A DNA stretch of 64,000 bases from Streptomyces sp. NBC_00708. GTDB lineage: Bacteria > Actinomycetota > Actinomycetes > Streptomycetales > Streptomycetaceae. A program made the position numbers and the translations under genes. The notes under the pieces are model-generated. The model did not search any database and was not told the origin of the DNA. It worked only from the letters and a program-made list of their open reading frames with translations. Location of the stretch: the NCBI GenBank assembly GCA_036226585.1, contig CP108997.1, positions 4,154,001 through 4,218,000 of the forward strand. Reading direction: 5' to 3'. This document shows positions 53,043 to 61,984 of the stretch, one piece after another (the first letter of the stretch is position 1; each line of letters begins with the position of its first letter).

Positions 53043-55037
53043 TCACCCGGACGTGCGCGGAATGCTCTTCTCCCAGGTCCGGTGGAAGACGACCTCGCCG
53101 CCCTCGGTGCAGACGACCTCGTTGACGGTGTGGAAGTCGTCCGCGTCGGCGGTGATCTCCGAGCGGGTGTCGATCTGCACGTCCCAGGACATCTCCGGCC
53201 GGTGCAGCCGGATCGTCCAGTCGGACCGGGTGCGCGCGGAGAGCGGGTCGTCCTCCTGGATCGTGTACGTCTCCCGCGCGTCCTCGGTGAATTCGAGCCC
53301 GTCGGGGTAGACGCGCGTGCCGCCGTAGCGGGGGTCGACCTCCAGCTTCCACTCGCCCTCGGCGACATCGCGGACGACGAGGCGTTCGGGGCGCGGCGGG
53401 TCCAGCGTCTCCGGGAAGACCACGCCCAGCGGTTCGGACTGCTCGGGTTCCTCGAAGCGGATCGCGGGGTCCTCGGTGTGCCGGCGCACGGGGAGTTCGA
53501 GGAGGCTGCCGTCGGCCTCCAGGGTGAAGCCCGCCGAGCCCGCCTGCGGCCAGATCCAGGGCCAGTACGAGGAGGAGAGGGCGAGCCGGATGCGGTGGCC
53601 GGGCGGGAAGGTGTGCCCGATGCCGTTCAGCTCGAAGGCCACGTCCTCGGTGGCGCCGGCCGGCCAGTCCTCGGTGCGGTCGCGGCCGTTGCGGGCGGCG
53701 AGGTTGAGGGCGCCGCGCGTGACGAGGGTGGAGGAGCCGTCGGGGGCGACGTCGCAGATCCGGGCGACGGCCTGGCCGCGCGGCACGTCCATCGTGATGC
53801 GCAGGCTCACCCGGGGCCGGCCCAGGATCTCGATCGGCGCGTCGGCGACGGGGAACTCGAAGCAGAGCGACTTGGCGTCCTCGTCGCGCTGGTCCGGTGG
53901 CAGGTCGGCGTCGTTGCCGAAGGGGAAGAAGCGCCCCGCGTCGAGCCCGGTCTGCTGGGGCGAGCGGACGATCTGCGGCCCGCCCTGGAGGGCGTACGCC
54001 ACCGGGGTGACGTTCTCGGACGGCCAGCTGGTCTCCCCGACCCAGCGGCCGGGCAGCGTCTCGTAGACCGTGGCGGGCCGGTGCGACTCGCTGATCCAGG
54101 ACCGCAGCAGCGGCTCCTCCATCACCCCGGTGTCCTCGTCCTTGAGGTGCTGGTCCCACCAGCGCAGGGTCTCCTGGAGGAAGCCGATGGCCGGTCCGGG
54201 CGGCAGCCCCCGGTCGGGGTACTGGTGCGACCAGGGGCCGATGATCCCGCGCACCTTCGCCGGGTCCAGGTGCTCGACGAGCCGGAGCACGGTGTCGCGG
54301 TACGGGTCGTGCCAGCCGCCGACCGCGAGGACGTTCGCCTCGATCGCGGAGTAGTCCTCGCAGACGCTGCCGTGCTTCCAGTAGGCGTCCCGGGTCTGGT
54401 GGGAGAGCCAGGTGTGGATGAAGGGGTCCACGGCCTCCAGCCGGTCCAGCCACATCTGCCGCCAGTCGTCGCCGACGTCCGCCGGGTCGGGCGGACGGCA
54501 GACGAAGGCCAGCATGGTGGCCGCCCAGGCGTGCATGTCCACGGCGAGGACCGAGCCGCCCATGTAGTGGACGTCGTTGTCGTAGCGGTCGTCGGCCGAG
54601 CACACCGTGACGATCGCCTTCAGCGGCTCCGGGGCCAGCGCGGCGATCTGGAGCGAGTTGAAGCCGCCCCACGAGATGCCGAACATGCCGACCCGGCCCG
54701 AGCACCACTCCTGCCGGGCCAGCCAGTGGACGACGGCGACCCCGTCGGCCAGCTCCGTCGCGTCGTACTCGTCGCCCGGCATGCCCTCGCTGTTGCCGTG
54801 GCCGCGCACGTCCACCCGGACGGAGGCGTAGCCGTGGCCGGCGTACCAGGGGTGGCGCTGCCAGTCGCGCGGCGCGGTCCAGTCGCTCAGCCGGTAGGGC
54901 AGGTACTCCAGCAGGGCGGGCACGGGTTCGTCCGTGACCGGCCGCCAGATCCGCGCGTACAGCTGCGTGCCGTCCGGCAGCGGAATGTAGAGGTCCTCAT
55001 GGGTCGTCTCGTACGGGAACGCGGTCTGGATGTGCAT
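53043..55037 (-). CDS. CocE/NonD family hydrolase (X-Pro dipeptidyl-peptidase-like)
   Basis: A 664-residue serine hydrolase. The alpha/beta-hydrolase domain carries the nucleophile Ser122 in GISWGGF, the preceding VRVDVRGHGNSEG oxyanion segment, and the histidine region GPWSHQYPD. The C-terminal jelly-roll domain (from about 380: CFEFPVADAPIEILGRPRVSLRI) is typical of the family. Members cleave ester or peptide bonds after proline or in acylated compounds; the substrate here is unknown. Encoded nine bases after the POT transporter gene, so it may process peptides that transporter brings in. Confidence 0.9.
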   Translation of the reverse strand: MHIQTAFPYETTHEDLYIPLPDGTQLYARIWRPVTDEPVPALLEYLPYRLSDWTAPRDWQRHPWYAGHGYASVRVDVRGHGNSEGMPGDEYDATELADGVAVVHWLARQEWCSGRVGMFGISWGGFNSLQIAALAPEPLKAIVTVCSADDRYDNDVHYMGGSVLAVDMHAWAATMLAFVCRPPDPADVGDDWRQMWLDRLEAVDPFIHTWLSHQTRDAYWKHGSVCEDYSAIEANVLAVGGWHDPYRDTVLRLVEHLDPAKVRGIIGPWSHQYPDRGLPPGPAIGFLQETLRWWDQHLKDEDTGVMEEPLLRSWISESHRPATVYETLPGRWVGETSWPSENVTPVAYALQGGPQIVRSPQQTGLDAGRFFPFGNDADLPPDQRDEDAKSLCFEFPVADAPIEILGRPRVSLRITMDVPRGQAVARICDVAPDGSSTLVTRGALNLAARNGRDRTEDWPAGATEDVAFELNGIGHTFPPGHRIRLALSSSYWPWIWPQAGSAGFTLEADGSLLELPVRRHTEDPAIRFEEPEQSEPLGVVFPETLDPPRPERLVVRDVAEGEWKLEVDPRYGGTRVYPDGLEFTEDARETYTIQEDDPLSARTRSDWTIRLHRPEMSWDVQIDTRSEITADADDFHTVNEVVCTEGGEVVFHRTWEKSIPRTSG

Positions 55038-55046
55038 GGGCGTACC

Positions 55047-56546
55047 TCAGTGGACGGGGTGCATGGTGCGCTTGAGCCAGGGGGCGGCGGCGATGACGGC
55101 CACACCGGCCGCCACCGCGACAGCGCCATTGACACCGAAGTAGGCGGGGTTGGACACCTCGCCGTACAGCTTCACGATCTGGGCCTGGATGCCGTTGGCG
55201 AGGGCCAGCGAGAGGAACCAGAGCGCCATGGTCTGGCTGGCGAACGCCTTCGGGGCGAGCTTGGTGGTCGCCGACATGCCGGAGGTCTCCAGCAGGATGT
55301 CGCCGAGCCCGAGCAGCAGATACGAGCCGACGATCCACCAGGCGGCCATCTTGTACGTGTCCGAGGTGTGCCCGGAGGTGGGCAGGACCATCAGCAGGAA
55401 CGACAGCCCGCCGAGGATCACCCCGATCGCGATCTTGTTGGACGCGTGCGGCTGGCGCGGCCCCATCCTCGCCCAGACGGCCGCGACCACCGGGGCGAGC
55501 AGCACCTCGAAGGCGCCGAGCGCGGAGGCGTACCAGCTCGCCGGGAAGTGGAAGCCGAAGATCTCGGTACGGGCGTTGGCCGACGCGAGCAGCATCATCG
55601 TCGAGTACGCCTGGAAGAGGATGAAGTTGAACACCACGGAGGCCAGGAACAGCACCACGTACGGGCGCAGCCTGCCGCGCTCCTCGGGGGTGACCCGGGG
55701 GCTGCGGAACATCACCACGAAGTAGACGACCGGCGCGATCACCGAGATCAGGGTGAGCACGTCGACGAACCGGTCCATGGTCAGCCGGCCCGCCAGGGCC
55801 AGCGCGGTCGCCACCGCCGCGACCACCACGGCCCCGACGGCGATGAGCAGGACCGCGCGGCGCATGGGCCCGGGGGCCAGCGCGTATTCGGCGGCGTGCT
55901 TTCGCCCGGCCAGGTGACGGCGGCCCGCCACGTACTGGATGAGGCCCAGCGTCATACCGAACGCGGCGGCCGAGAAGCCCCAGTGCCAGCTCGCGTGGTC
56001 ACCGAGCCAGCCGGTGATCAGCGGGCCGAGGAACGCGCCGATGTTGATGCCCATGTAATAGAGGGCGAAGCCGGCGTCCCGGCGCTCGTCGTCCGTGCGG
56101 TAGAGCTTGCCGACCATGGTGGCCACGTTCGGCTTGAGCAGGCCCGTACCGGCGCTGATCAGTCCGAGGCCGACCCAGGTCATCGCGTCGGTGGGCACCG
56201 CCATGGCGTAATGCCCGCAGGCGATCAGGATGCCGCCGTACAGCACGGCCCGGTACGAACCCAGGATGCGGTCGGCCAGCCAGCCCCCGGCCACCGAGAC
56301 CAGATAGACGAGCGTGCCGTACGCGGCGGAGACGGAGGCGGCGGTCCCGGCCTCCATGCCCATGCCGCCGTGGGCGACCGTGTCCGCGAAGTAGAGGACC
56401 AGGATCGCCTGCATGCCCAGGAACGAGAACCGCTCCCACACCTCCAGGCCGGACAGGGTCATCAGACCCCGTGGCTGGCCGAAAAACGCGTGGTCGTCGG
56501 CCGGGGGCGGCTGCGCCGGTTCGGCGTCTGCTGCTGTGTGGGACAA
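55047..56546 (-). CDS. POT/PTR2 family proton-coupled oligopeptide transporter
   Basis: A 499-residue membrane transporter with about fourteen helices. The family signatures are FFGQPRGLMTLSGLEVWERFSFLGMQAILVLYF, GGWLADRILGSYRAVLYGG, and GTGLLKPNVATMVGKLYRTDDERRDAGFALYYMGINIGAFLGPLI. It imports di- and tripeptides with protons. The start is a TTG (minus strand, 56546) with AGGAG eight bases upstream; no ATG or GTG is near. The hydrolase gene follows at a nine-base gap. Divergent from the polyprenyl synthase. Confidence 0.93.
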   Translation of the reverse strand: MSHTAADAEPAQPPPADDHAFFGQPRGLMTLSGLEVWERFSFLGMQAILVLYFADTVAHGGMGMEAGTAASVSAAYGTLVYLVSVAGGWLADRILGSYRAVLYGGILIACGHYAMAVPTDAMTWVGLGLISAGTGLLKPNVATMVGKLYRTDDERRDAGFALYYMGINIGAFLGPLITGWLGDHASWHWGFSAAAFGMTLGLIQYVAGRRHLAGRKHAAEYALAPGPMRRAVLLIAVGAVVVAAVATALALAGRLTMDRFVDVLTLISVIAPVVYFVVMFRSPRVTPEERGRLRPYVVLFLASVVFNFILFQAYSTMMLLASANARTEIFGFHFPASWYASALGAFEVLLAPVVAAVWARMGPRQPHASNKIAIGVILGGLSFLLMVLPTSGHTSDTYKMAAWWIVGSYLLLGLGDILLETSGMSATTKLAPKAFASQTMALWFLSLALANGIQAQIVKLYGEVSNPAYFGVNGAVAVAAGVAVIAAAPWLKRTMHPVH

Positions 56547-56702
56547 AGCGGCAACTCCTGATCGTATGAGCTGATCCCGAACATACCGGCGGTGGCGGGA
56601 AGGCGCCCACGGTGATCCAAAGGGGACCGGATACGCTGACTTGAGTGATGACAACGACACATCGACATTCCGTGTGATCGTCAGCAGACAGGAGATCCCC
56701 TC

Positions 56703-57713
56703 GTGACCGTCGTCGGGCCGTTCGGACTGAGCGTGCGGGACCAGGCTCTTGAGGCCGGTGTCCAGGCCGGTTTGGCTGCTGTCGAGTCGGGCCTGCTCGA
56801 TGCCACCAAGAGCGACGTGCCGTTCATCACGGAAGCCGCCCAGCACCTGGTGCGCGCGGGCGGCAAGAGGTTCCGGCCGCTCCTTGCGATGCTGGCCGCC
56901 CAGTTCGGCGACGCCGACGCCCCGGGCGTGGTGCCCGCGGCCGTCGTCGTGGAGCTGACCCACCTCGCGACGCTGTACCACGACGACGTCATGGACGAGG
57001 CCGACGTGCGGCGCGGTGTCGCCAGCGCCAATTCCCGCTGGGGCAACTCGGTCGCCGTGCTGACCGGCGACTTCCTCTTCGCGCGCGCCTCGCACATCCT
57101 GGCCGACCTCGGCCCGGAGGCCGTCCGCATCCAGGCGGAGGCCTTCGAGCGCCTGGTCACCGGTCAGATCCTGGAGACCGCCGGCCCGCGCGACGGCCGC
57201 GACCCCGTCGAGCACTACCTCGACGTGATGCGCGGCAAGACCGGCTCGCTGATCGCCGTCGCCTGCCGCTTCGGCGCGATGATGGCCGGCGCCGACGAGT
57301 CCACGACGAACATCCTCACCCAGTACGGTGAACGGCTCGGCGTCGCCTTCCAGCTCGCCGACGACGTCCTGGACATCGCCTCCGACTCCCACGAGTCCGG
57401 CAAGACCCCCGGCACGGACCTCCTCGAAGGCATCCCGACCCTCCCCGTCCTCCACCTCCGGGCGCAGGCCGAGGCCGACGGCAAGCCGGACGACCTCGCC
57501 CTCGTCGAACTGCTCGACGGCGACCTCAGCGACCCGGACACGCTCAACGAGGCGCTGCGCCTGCTGCGCGCCCACCCGGCGCTCGCCCAGGCCCGCAGGG
57601 ACACCGTCCGGTACGCCCAGGAGGCGCGGGCCACGCTGAAGCCGCTGCCCGAGTGCTACGCGAAGCTCGCGCTGGAAGAGATGTGCGACGCGGTCGTCCA
57701 CCGCGCCGGCTGA
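56703..57713 (+). CDS. long-chain polyprenyl diphosphate synthase
   Basis: A 336-residue trans-prenyltransferase. The first aspartate-rich motif DDVMD is at 94-98 and the second DDVLD at 220-224; GGKRFRP and GDFLFARAS are also intact. The residues before the first DDxxD are small (ATLYH), as in long-chain enzymes, so it probably makes the C40-C45 side chain of menaquinone. In S. coelicolor the equivalent gene lies near nuo, as here. GTG 56703 has AGGAG eight bases upstream. Divergent from the POT transporter, with TACGCT at 56632-56637 as a possible -10. Confidence 0.94.
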   Translation: MTVVGPFGLSVRDQALEAGVQAGLAAVESGLLDATKSDVPFITEAAQHLVRAGGKRFRPLLAMLAAQFGDADAPGVVPAAVVVELTHLATLYHDDVMDEADVRRGVASANSRWGNSVAVLTGDFLFARASHILADLGPEAVRIQAEAFERLVTGQILETAGPRDGRDPVEHYLDVMRGKTGSLIAVACRFGAMMAGADESTTNILTQYGERLGVAFQLADDVLDIASDSHESGKTPGTDLLEGIPTLPVLHLRAQAEADGKPDDLALVELLDGDLSDPDTLNEALRLLRAHPALAQARRDTVRYAQEARATLKPLPECYAKLALEEMCDAVVHRAG

Positions 57714-57831
57714 GGCCCCTGGGGTCCATGGCGCCCCAACCCCTACTGGACGGCGGAGAATCGGCGCCGCGCCGTCATACCGAAGAGGTACGTGGAGTTG
57801 CTCCCGGGGGCTGACGCTTCGGGCCGCCCGA

Positions 57832-57866
57832 TTTGGTCAGATGGAGAACAACCACTCCTGACCAAA
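57832..57866. promoter_or_regulatory. 9-bp inverted repeat upstream of the LolA-like gene
   Basis: TTTGGTCAG (57832-57840) and CTGACCAAA (57858-57866) are perfect inverted repeats with a 17-base spacer, centred 92 bases before the start codon. Possible operator for a dimeric regulator; none assigned. Confidence 0.4.
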
Positions 57867-57940
57867 ACGGGTGAGAATGGCGGCACGGAGTGGACGAGTG
57901 CATCCCGACGGAAGCCGCCGACCACGGAGGTAGGGCACAC

Positions 57941-59188
57941 ATGGCACCGAACGACAGCGCGGAGACCAACGGCACGGGCGCCCGGGGAGGCGTCGGCCGT
58001 CGCAAGGCGGCGCGCTACATCGTCCCCGTCGCGGTGGCGGGGGTGGCGGCCGCGACGATCGGCCTGGTCCCGGCGCTCGCCAGCTCGGGCGACCCCGATC
58101 TGCCGAAGATCACCGCACAGGAACTCATCGAGAAGATCGCCGCGTCGGACACGGAGCAGTTCTCCGGCACGGTGAAGATCAGCACGGACCTCGGCATCCC
58201 GTCCATGGGCGGAATGGCCGACTCCTTCCTGTCCGGCGCGGCCAAGGGCGGCGACGGCGGCAAGGACGCGTCGAGCGCCGACCCGCAGGCCAAGCTCACC
58301 GAGCTGGCCTCCGGTACGCACACCCTGCGGGTGGCCGCCGACGGCCCCGACAAGCAGCGCCTCTCGGTCCTGGACGACACGTCCGAGTACAGCCTGATCC
58401 ACAACGGCGACCAGGTCTGGGCGTACGACAGCGCGTCCAACGCGGTCTACCACGCCGAGGGCAAGGGCAAGGGCAAGGCGCCCCACGGCAAGGAGCAGAC
58501 CGCCCCCGAGGGCGTCCCCACCACGCCGAAGGCCCTGGCCGAGGAGGCGCTGAAGGCCGCCGACGGCACCACGTCCGTCACGGTGGACGGCACCGCCCGG
58601 GTCGCCGGGCGCGACGCGTACCGGCTCGTCCTGAAGCCCGAGCAGAAGGGCTCCACGGTCGGTTCGGTCACCGTCGCGGTGGACGCGGAGAACGGCGTGC
58701 CGCTCAAGTTCACGCTCCGGCCCAGCAGCGGCGGCAAGGCGGTCGTCGACGCCGGTTTCACCTCGGTCGACTTCGGGAAGCCCGCCGCGTCCTCCTTCAC
58801 CTTCACCCCGCCCAAGGGTGCGAAGGTCACCGAGGCGGACGACGCCAAGGGCCATGAGAAGGAGGCTCGGGAGGCCGCCGAGAAGGCCCGGGGCGACCTG
58901 AGCACGTTCGAGGGCGAAGGCGCGCCGAAGATCATCGGCAAGGGCTGGAACAGCATCGCCGAGTTCAAGACCCCCGGCGGGGCGGCCCTGCCGTCCGAGG
59001 CGTCGAAGGACGTCCCGGCGGAGGCCCAGCAGTTCCTGGACGCGCTCGGCGACAAGGTCACCGGAAAGTTCGGCTCGGGCACGGTCTTCAAGACCCGCCT
59101 GATCAACGCGCTGATGACGGACGACGGCCGCGTCTACGTGGGCGCGGTCACCAAGGACGCGCTGATCGCCGCGGCGAACGCGGGCTGA
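57941..59188 (+). CDS. exported LolA-like protein
   Basis: A 415-residue protein. A polar N-terminus with RRKAARY precedes a hydrophobic export segment (IVPVAVAGVAAATIGLVPALA, about 25-46), then a LolA/LppX-type lipoprotein-sorting-like half barrel (ITAQELIEKIAASDTEQFSGTVKISTDLG ... LIHNGDQVWAYDSASNAVYH ... AGRDAYRLVLKPEQ). In Gram-positives such proteins may bind or carry lipids in the envelope. A charged linker near 300-330 is followed by a second small domain. ATG 57941 has GGAGG ten bases upstream. A terminator follows, then an ABC exporter on the same strand. Confidence 0.85.
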   Translation: MAPNDSAETNGTGARGGVGRRKAARYIVPVAVAGVAAATIGLVPALASSGDPDLPKITAQELIEKIAASDTEQFSGTVKISTDLGIPSMGGMADSFLSGAAKGGDGGKDASSADPQAKLTELASGTHTLRVAADGPDKQRLSVLDDTSEYSLIHNGDQVWAYDSASNAVYHAEGKGKGKAPHGKEQTAPEGVPTTPKALAEEALKAADGTTSVTVDGTARVAGRDAYRLVLKPEQKGSTVGSVTVAVDAENGVPLKFTLRPSSGGKAVVDAGFTSVDFGKPAASSFTFTPPKGAKVTEADDAKGHEKEAREAAEKARGDLSTFEGEGAPKIIGKGWNSIAEFKTPGGAALPSEASKDVPAEAQQFLDALGDKVTGKFGSGTVFKTRLINALMTDDGRVYVGAVTKDALIAAANAG

Positions 59189-59204
59189 CGCCGCGAGGTT
59201 CCTC

Positions 59205-59243
59205 CGCCCGCCCCGCTGTGCCCCGTGCACGGCGGGGCGGGCG
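59205..59243. terminator. hairpin after the LolA-like gene
   Basis: Perfect 12-bp arms 59205-59216 (CGCCCGCCCCGC) and 59232-59243, 15-base loop, 16 bases after the stop. It separates the LolA-like gene from the ABC exporter genes. Confidence 0.75.
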
Positions 59244-59270
59244 CGACCGTACGACCAGTGGGGAGCACGT

Positions 59271-60251
59271 ATGGCAGGGTCCGACGCCGAGCCCATCGGG
59301 CAGCCCGGGGCACCCGGCACCGTGCCCGTCATCGAGACGCGCGGGCTGACCAAGCGCTACCGGGGCGGACAGCTCGCCGTGGACGGGCTCGACCTCAGCG
59401 TCCCCGGCGGCAGCGTCTTCGGCTTCCTCGGGCCCAACGGCTCGGGCAAGACCACCACCATCCGGATGCTCATGGGCCTGATCGCCCCGACCTCCGGCAC
59501 CGCGAGCGTCCTCGGCCGCCCCATGCCGGACGCCACGCGCACGGTGCTCCCGGAGGTCGGCGCGCTGATCGAGGGCCCGGCGCTGTACGGGTTCCTGAGC
59601 GGCCGGGACAACCTCCTGCGCTACGACCGGGCCGACCCCACCGCCGACCCGCGCACCCGCGCCGCCCGGGTCGGCGACGCCCTGGAACGGGTCGGGCTCG
59701 CCCCGGCGGCCGGCAAGAAGGCGCGCGCGTACTCGCTGGGCATGAAACAGCGCCTCGGCCTCGCCGCCGCCCTCCTCCGGCCACGCCGGCTGCTCGTCCT
59801 GGACGAGCCGACCAACGGCCTGGACCCGCAGGGCATGCGCGAGATCCGCGCCCTGGTCCGCGAACTGGCGGCGGACGGCACGACGGTCTTCCTCTCCTCC
59901 CATCTCCTGGACGAGATCGAGCAGGTCTGTACGCACGCGGCGGTGATGGCCCGGGGCCGGCTCCTCACCCAGGGCCCGGTCGCGGGCCTCGCCACCGGCG
60001 GCCGGCTGGCCGTCACCACACCGGACCCGGCCGACGCCGCGCGCGTACTGAAGGAGCACGGCGTCACGGGCATCACACTGGACGGCGACCGGGTCCGCGC
60101 CGACGCCCCGCCGGGCACGGTGGAACTGGCCGATCTGAACGCGGCGCTGGTGCGGGAGGGCGTACGGGTGCGCGCCTTCGGCGTGGAACGGGCCTCGCTG
60201 GAGGACGCGTTCGTGGCTCTGACGGGAGAGGGATTCGATGTCGCAGGCTGA
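59271..60251 (+). CDS. ABC exporter ATP-binding protein
   Basis: A 326-residue ATPase of the drug/antibiotic or gliding-type ABC-2 class. Walker A GPNGSGKT at 54-61, signature YSLGMKQRLGLAAALL, Walker B LLVLDEPTNGLDPQG, H-loop FLSSHLLDEIEQ are intact; the last 100 residues are the usual regulatory extension (ADLNAALVREGVRVRAFGVERASLEDAFVALTG). GGGGAG precedes ATG 59271. It overlaps the permease gene by 14 bases, so the two form one exporter; substrate unknown. Confidence 0.95.
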   Translation: MAGSDAEPIGQPGAPGTVPVIETRGLTKRYRGGQLAVDGLDLSVPGGSVFGFLGPNGSGKTTTIRMLMGLIAPTSGTASVLGRPMPDATRTVLPEVGALIEGPALYGFLSGRDNLLRYDRADPTADPRTRAARVGDALERVGLAPAAGKKARAYSLGMKQRLGLAAALLRPRRLLVLDEPTNGLDPQGMREIRALVRELAADGTTVFLSSHLLDEIEQVCTHAAVMARGRLLTQGPVAGLATGGRLAVTTPDPADAARVLKEHGVTGITLDGDRVRADAPPGTVELADLNAALVREGVRVRAFGVERASLEDAFVALTGEGFDVAG

Positions 60252-61185
60252 GGGGGCGGCCGGGGCCGCCGGGGAGCCGGCCGAGGGGGCCGCCCGCGAC
60301 GGGGCCGGCGGTGAGACCGCCGTGCGCGCGGACGCCGCACGCAGCCCGCTGTGGACGTTCGGCATCCTCCGCTCCGAGTTCGCCACCACCCTGCGCCGCT
60401 GGCGCACGCTCGCGCTGCTGGGCGTGCTGGCCGCCGTTCCCGTACTGATCGGGATCGCGGTGCGCATCGAGACGGCCGACGGTTCGTCGGCGGGGGCCGG
60501 TGGCGGGGAGGGCGGACCGGCGTTCCTCTCCCAGGTGACCAACAACGGCCTGTTCCTGGTCTTCGCCGCGCTCGCCGCGACGCTCCCCGTCTTCCTCCCG
60601 ATGGCGGTGGGCGTCATCGCGGGCGACGCGATCGCCGGCGAGGCCAACGCGGGCACCCTGCGCTATCTGCTGGTCGCCCCGGCCGGCCGGACACGGCTGC
60701 TGCTCGCCAAGTACGCCGCCACGCTGGGGTTCTGCCTGGTCGCGACGCTCGTCGTGGCCGCCTCCGCGCTGGCCGTGGGCGCGCTGCTGTTCCCGGTGGG
60801 CGAGGTCACGACGATCTCGGGGACCACGATCGGCTTCGGCGAGGGACTGGTACGGGCGGGGCTCGTCGCGGTGTGCGTGGCCGCGTCCCTGACCGGCTTC
60901 GCGGCGCTCGGCCTGTTCGTATCGACGCTCACCAACAGCGGCATCGCGGCCATGGCGGCGACGGTCGGGCTGCTGATCACCGTCCAGATCGTGGACACCA
61001 TCCCGCAGCTGAGCGCGGTCCACCCCTACCTGTTCCCGCACCACTGGCTGTCCTTCTCGGACCTGCTGCGCGATCCCGTCCGCTGGGACGACGTGGTGAA
61101 GAACCTGGAGCTTCAGGCGTTGTACGCGGCGGTGTTCGGCTCGGCGGCCTGGGCCCGGTTCACGACGAAGGACATCACGGCCTGA
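60238..61185 (+). CDS. ABC-2 type exporter permease
   Basis: A 315-residue membrane protein with six hydrophobic segments. A polar, Ala/Glu-rich N-terminus of about 35 residues precedes FGILRSEFATTLRRWRTLALLGVLAAVPVLIG; the conserved ABC-2 block AGDAIAGEANAGTLRYLLVAPAGRTRLLLAKY follows a large outer loop. It starts inside the ATPase gene. Works with that ATPase to export an unknown substrate. Confidence 0.92.
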   Translation: MSQAEGAAGAAGEPAEGAARDGAGGETAVRADAARSPLWTFGILRSEFATTLRRWRTLALLGVLAAVPVLIGIAVRIETADGSSAGAGGGEGGPAFLSQVTNNGLFLVFAALAATLPVFLPMAVGVIAGDAIAGEANAGTLRYLLVAPAGRTRLLLAKYAATLGFCLVATLVVAASALAVGALLFPVGEVTTISGTTIGFGEGLVRAGLVAVCVAASLTGFAALGLFVSTLTNSGIAAMAATVGLLITVQIVDTIPQLSAVHPYLFPHHWLSFSDLLRDPVRWDDVVKNLELQALYAAVFGSAAWARFTTKDITA

Positions 61186-61378
61186 AGCGGAGGCGGCACC
61201 CGTACCGTCGGCCGGCGAGCCGTCCCCCGATCGGCTCGTCGCGGCACGAACGGCACGAACGGTGCGAAAACAGAAGGAACGAGCCGACACGGTACGTTCC
61301 GTTTCCGCCAGAGCATTGTTCGACTTATAGCGACGCGCTGTCAACAAGGATTGGCTCGAACACACCTATGCTCACCGA
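61186..61378. other. intergenic region with tandem 9-bp repeats and inverted repeats
   Basis: Three tandem 9-mers (GGCACGAAC at 61243-61251 and 61252-61260, GGTGCGAAA at 61261-61269) lie inside a longer inverted repeat with arms TCGGCTCGT (61231-61239) and ACGAGCCGA (61279-61287). GGAACG (61276-61281) and CGTTCC (61295-61300) form another pair. TATGCT (61367-61372), six bases before ATG 61379, is a likely -10 of the TetR gene. Confidence 0.5.
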
Positions 61379-61984
61379 ATGAACACATCGCCGAGTTCAC
61401 TGCGCCGGAGCGAGAGCTCACGCAGGGCGACCCTGGACGCCGCCCTCGACCTCTGTACGGAGAGGGGATACGGGCGGGTCACGATCGAGGCGATCGCCGC
61501 GCGGGCGGGCGTCAGCAAGAAGACGATCTACCGCTGGTGGCCCTCGAAGAGCGCGGTGCTGCTGGAGGCGTTCACGGAGATGCTGGTGTCGGCCACGCCG
61601 TTCATCGACACCGGCGACATCGCGCGGGATCTGCGCACCCACATCACGGGCGCGGTCCACGTCCTCGCCGTACCGCCCTTCGGACCGGCGTACGCGGGCA
61701 TCCTCTCGGAGCTCCACCACGACGACGAGCTGGCCGAAACGGTACGCACCCAGCTGATCGACCCCCGCTTCGAGGAGGCGGTGGGCCGGCTGCGCAGCGC
61801 CCAGGAGCAGGGCCAGATCCCACCGGGCGCGGATCTGCGCCTGGCGGTGGAGATGCTGTACGGCCCGGTGTACTACCGCCACGTCCTGCGCAAGACGATG
61901 CAGGACGAGGAGGAGGTGGGCGCGCTGGTGGACCATGTGCTGCGGTCCCTGGGGGCGGTGGGCCGGCCGGCGTCTCAGCCGTAG
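61379..61984 (+). CDS. TetR family transcriptional regulator
   Basis: A 201-residue regulator. The helix-turn-helix is in TLDAALDLCTERGYGRVTIEAIAARAGVSKKTIYRWWPSKSAVLLEAF (about 14-62); the rest matches the TetR C-terminal domain with the LAPPFGPAYAGILSELHHD-like region (VLAVPPFGPAYAGILSEL). No Shine-Dalgarno sequence; TATGCT six bases upstream suggests a leaderless mRNA. It follows the ABC exporter genes and could control them. Its last ten bases overlap the 3' end of the convergent HAD gene. Confidence 0.93.
   Translation: MNTSPSSLRRSESSRRATLDAALDLCTERGYGRVTIEAIAARAGVSKKTIYRWWPSKSAVLLEAFTEMLVSATPFIDTGDIARDLRTHITGAVHVLAVPPFGPAYAGILSELHHDDELAETVRTQLIDPRFEEAVGRLRSAQEQGQIPPGADLRLAVEMLYGPVYYRHVLRKTMQDEEEVGALVDHVLRSLGAVGRPASQP

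Noticed and set aside
53040..56561. Plus-strand open frame of 1173 codons
   Set aside because: Antisense to the CocE-type hydrolase and POT transporter, low-complexity translation, no recognisable domain.
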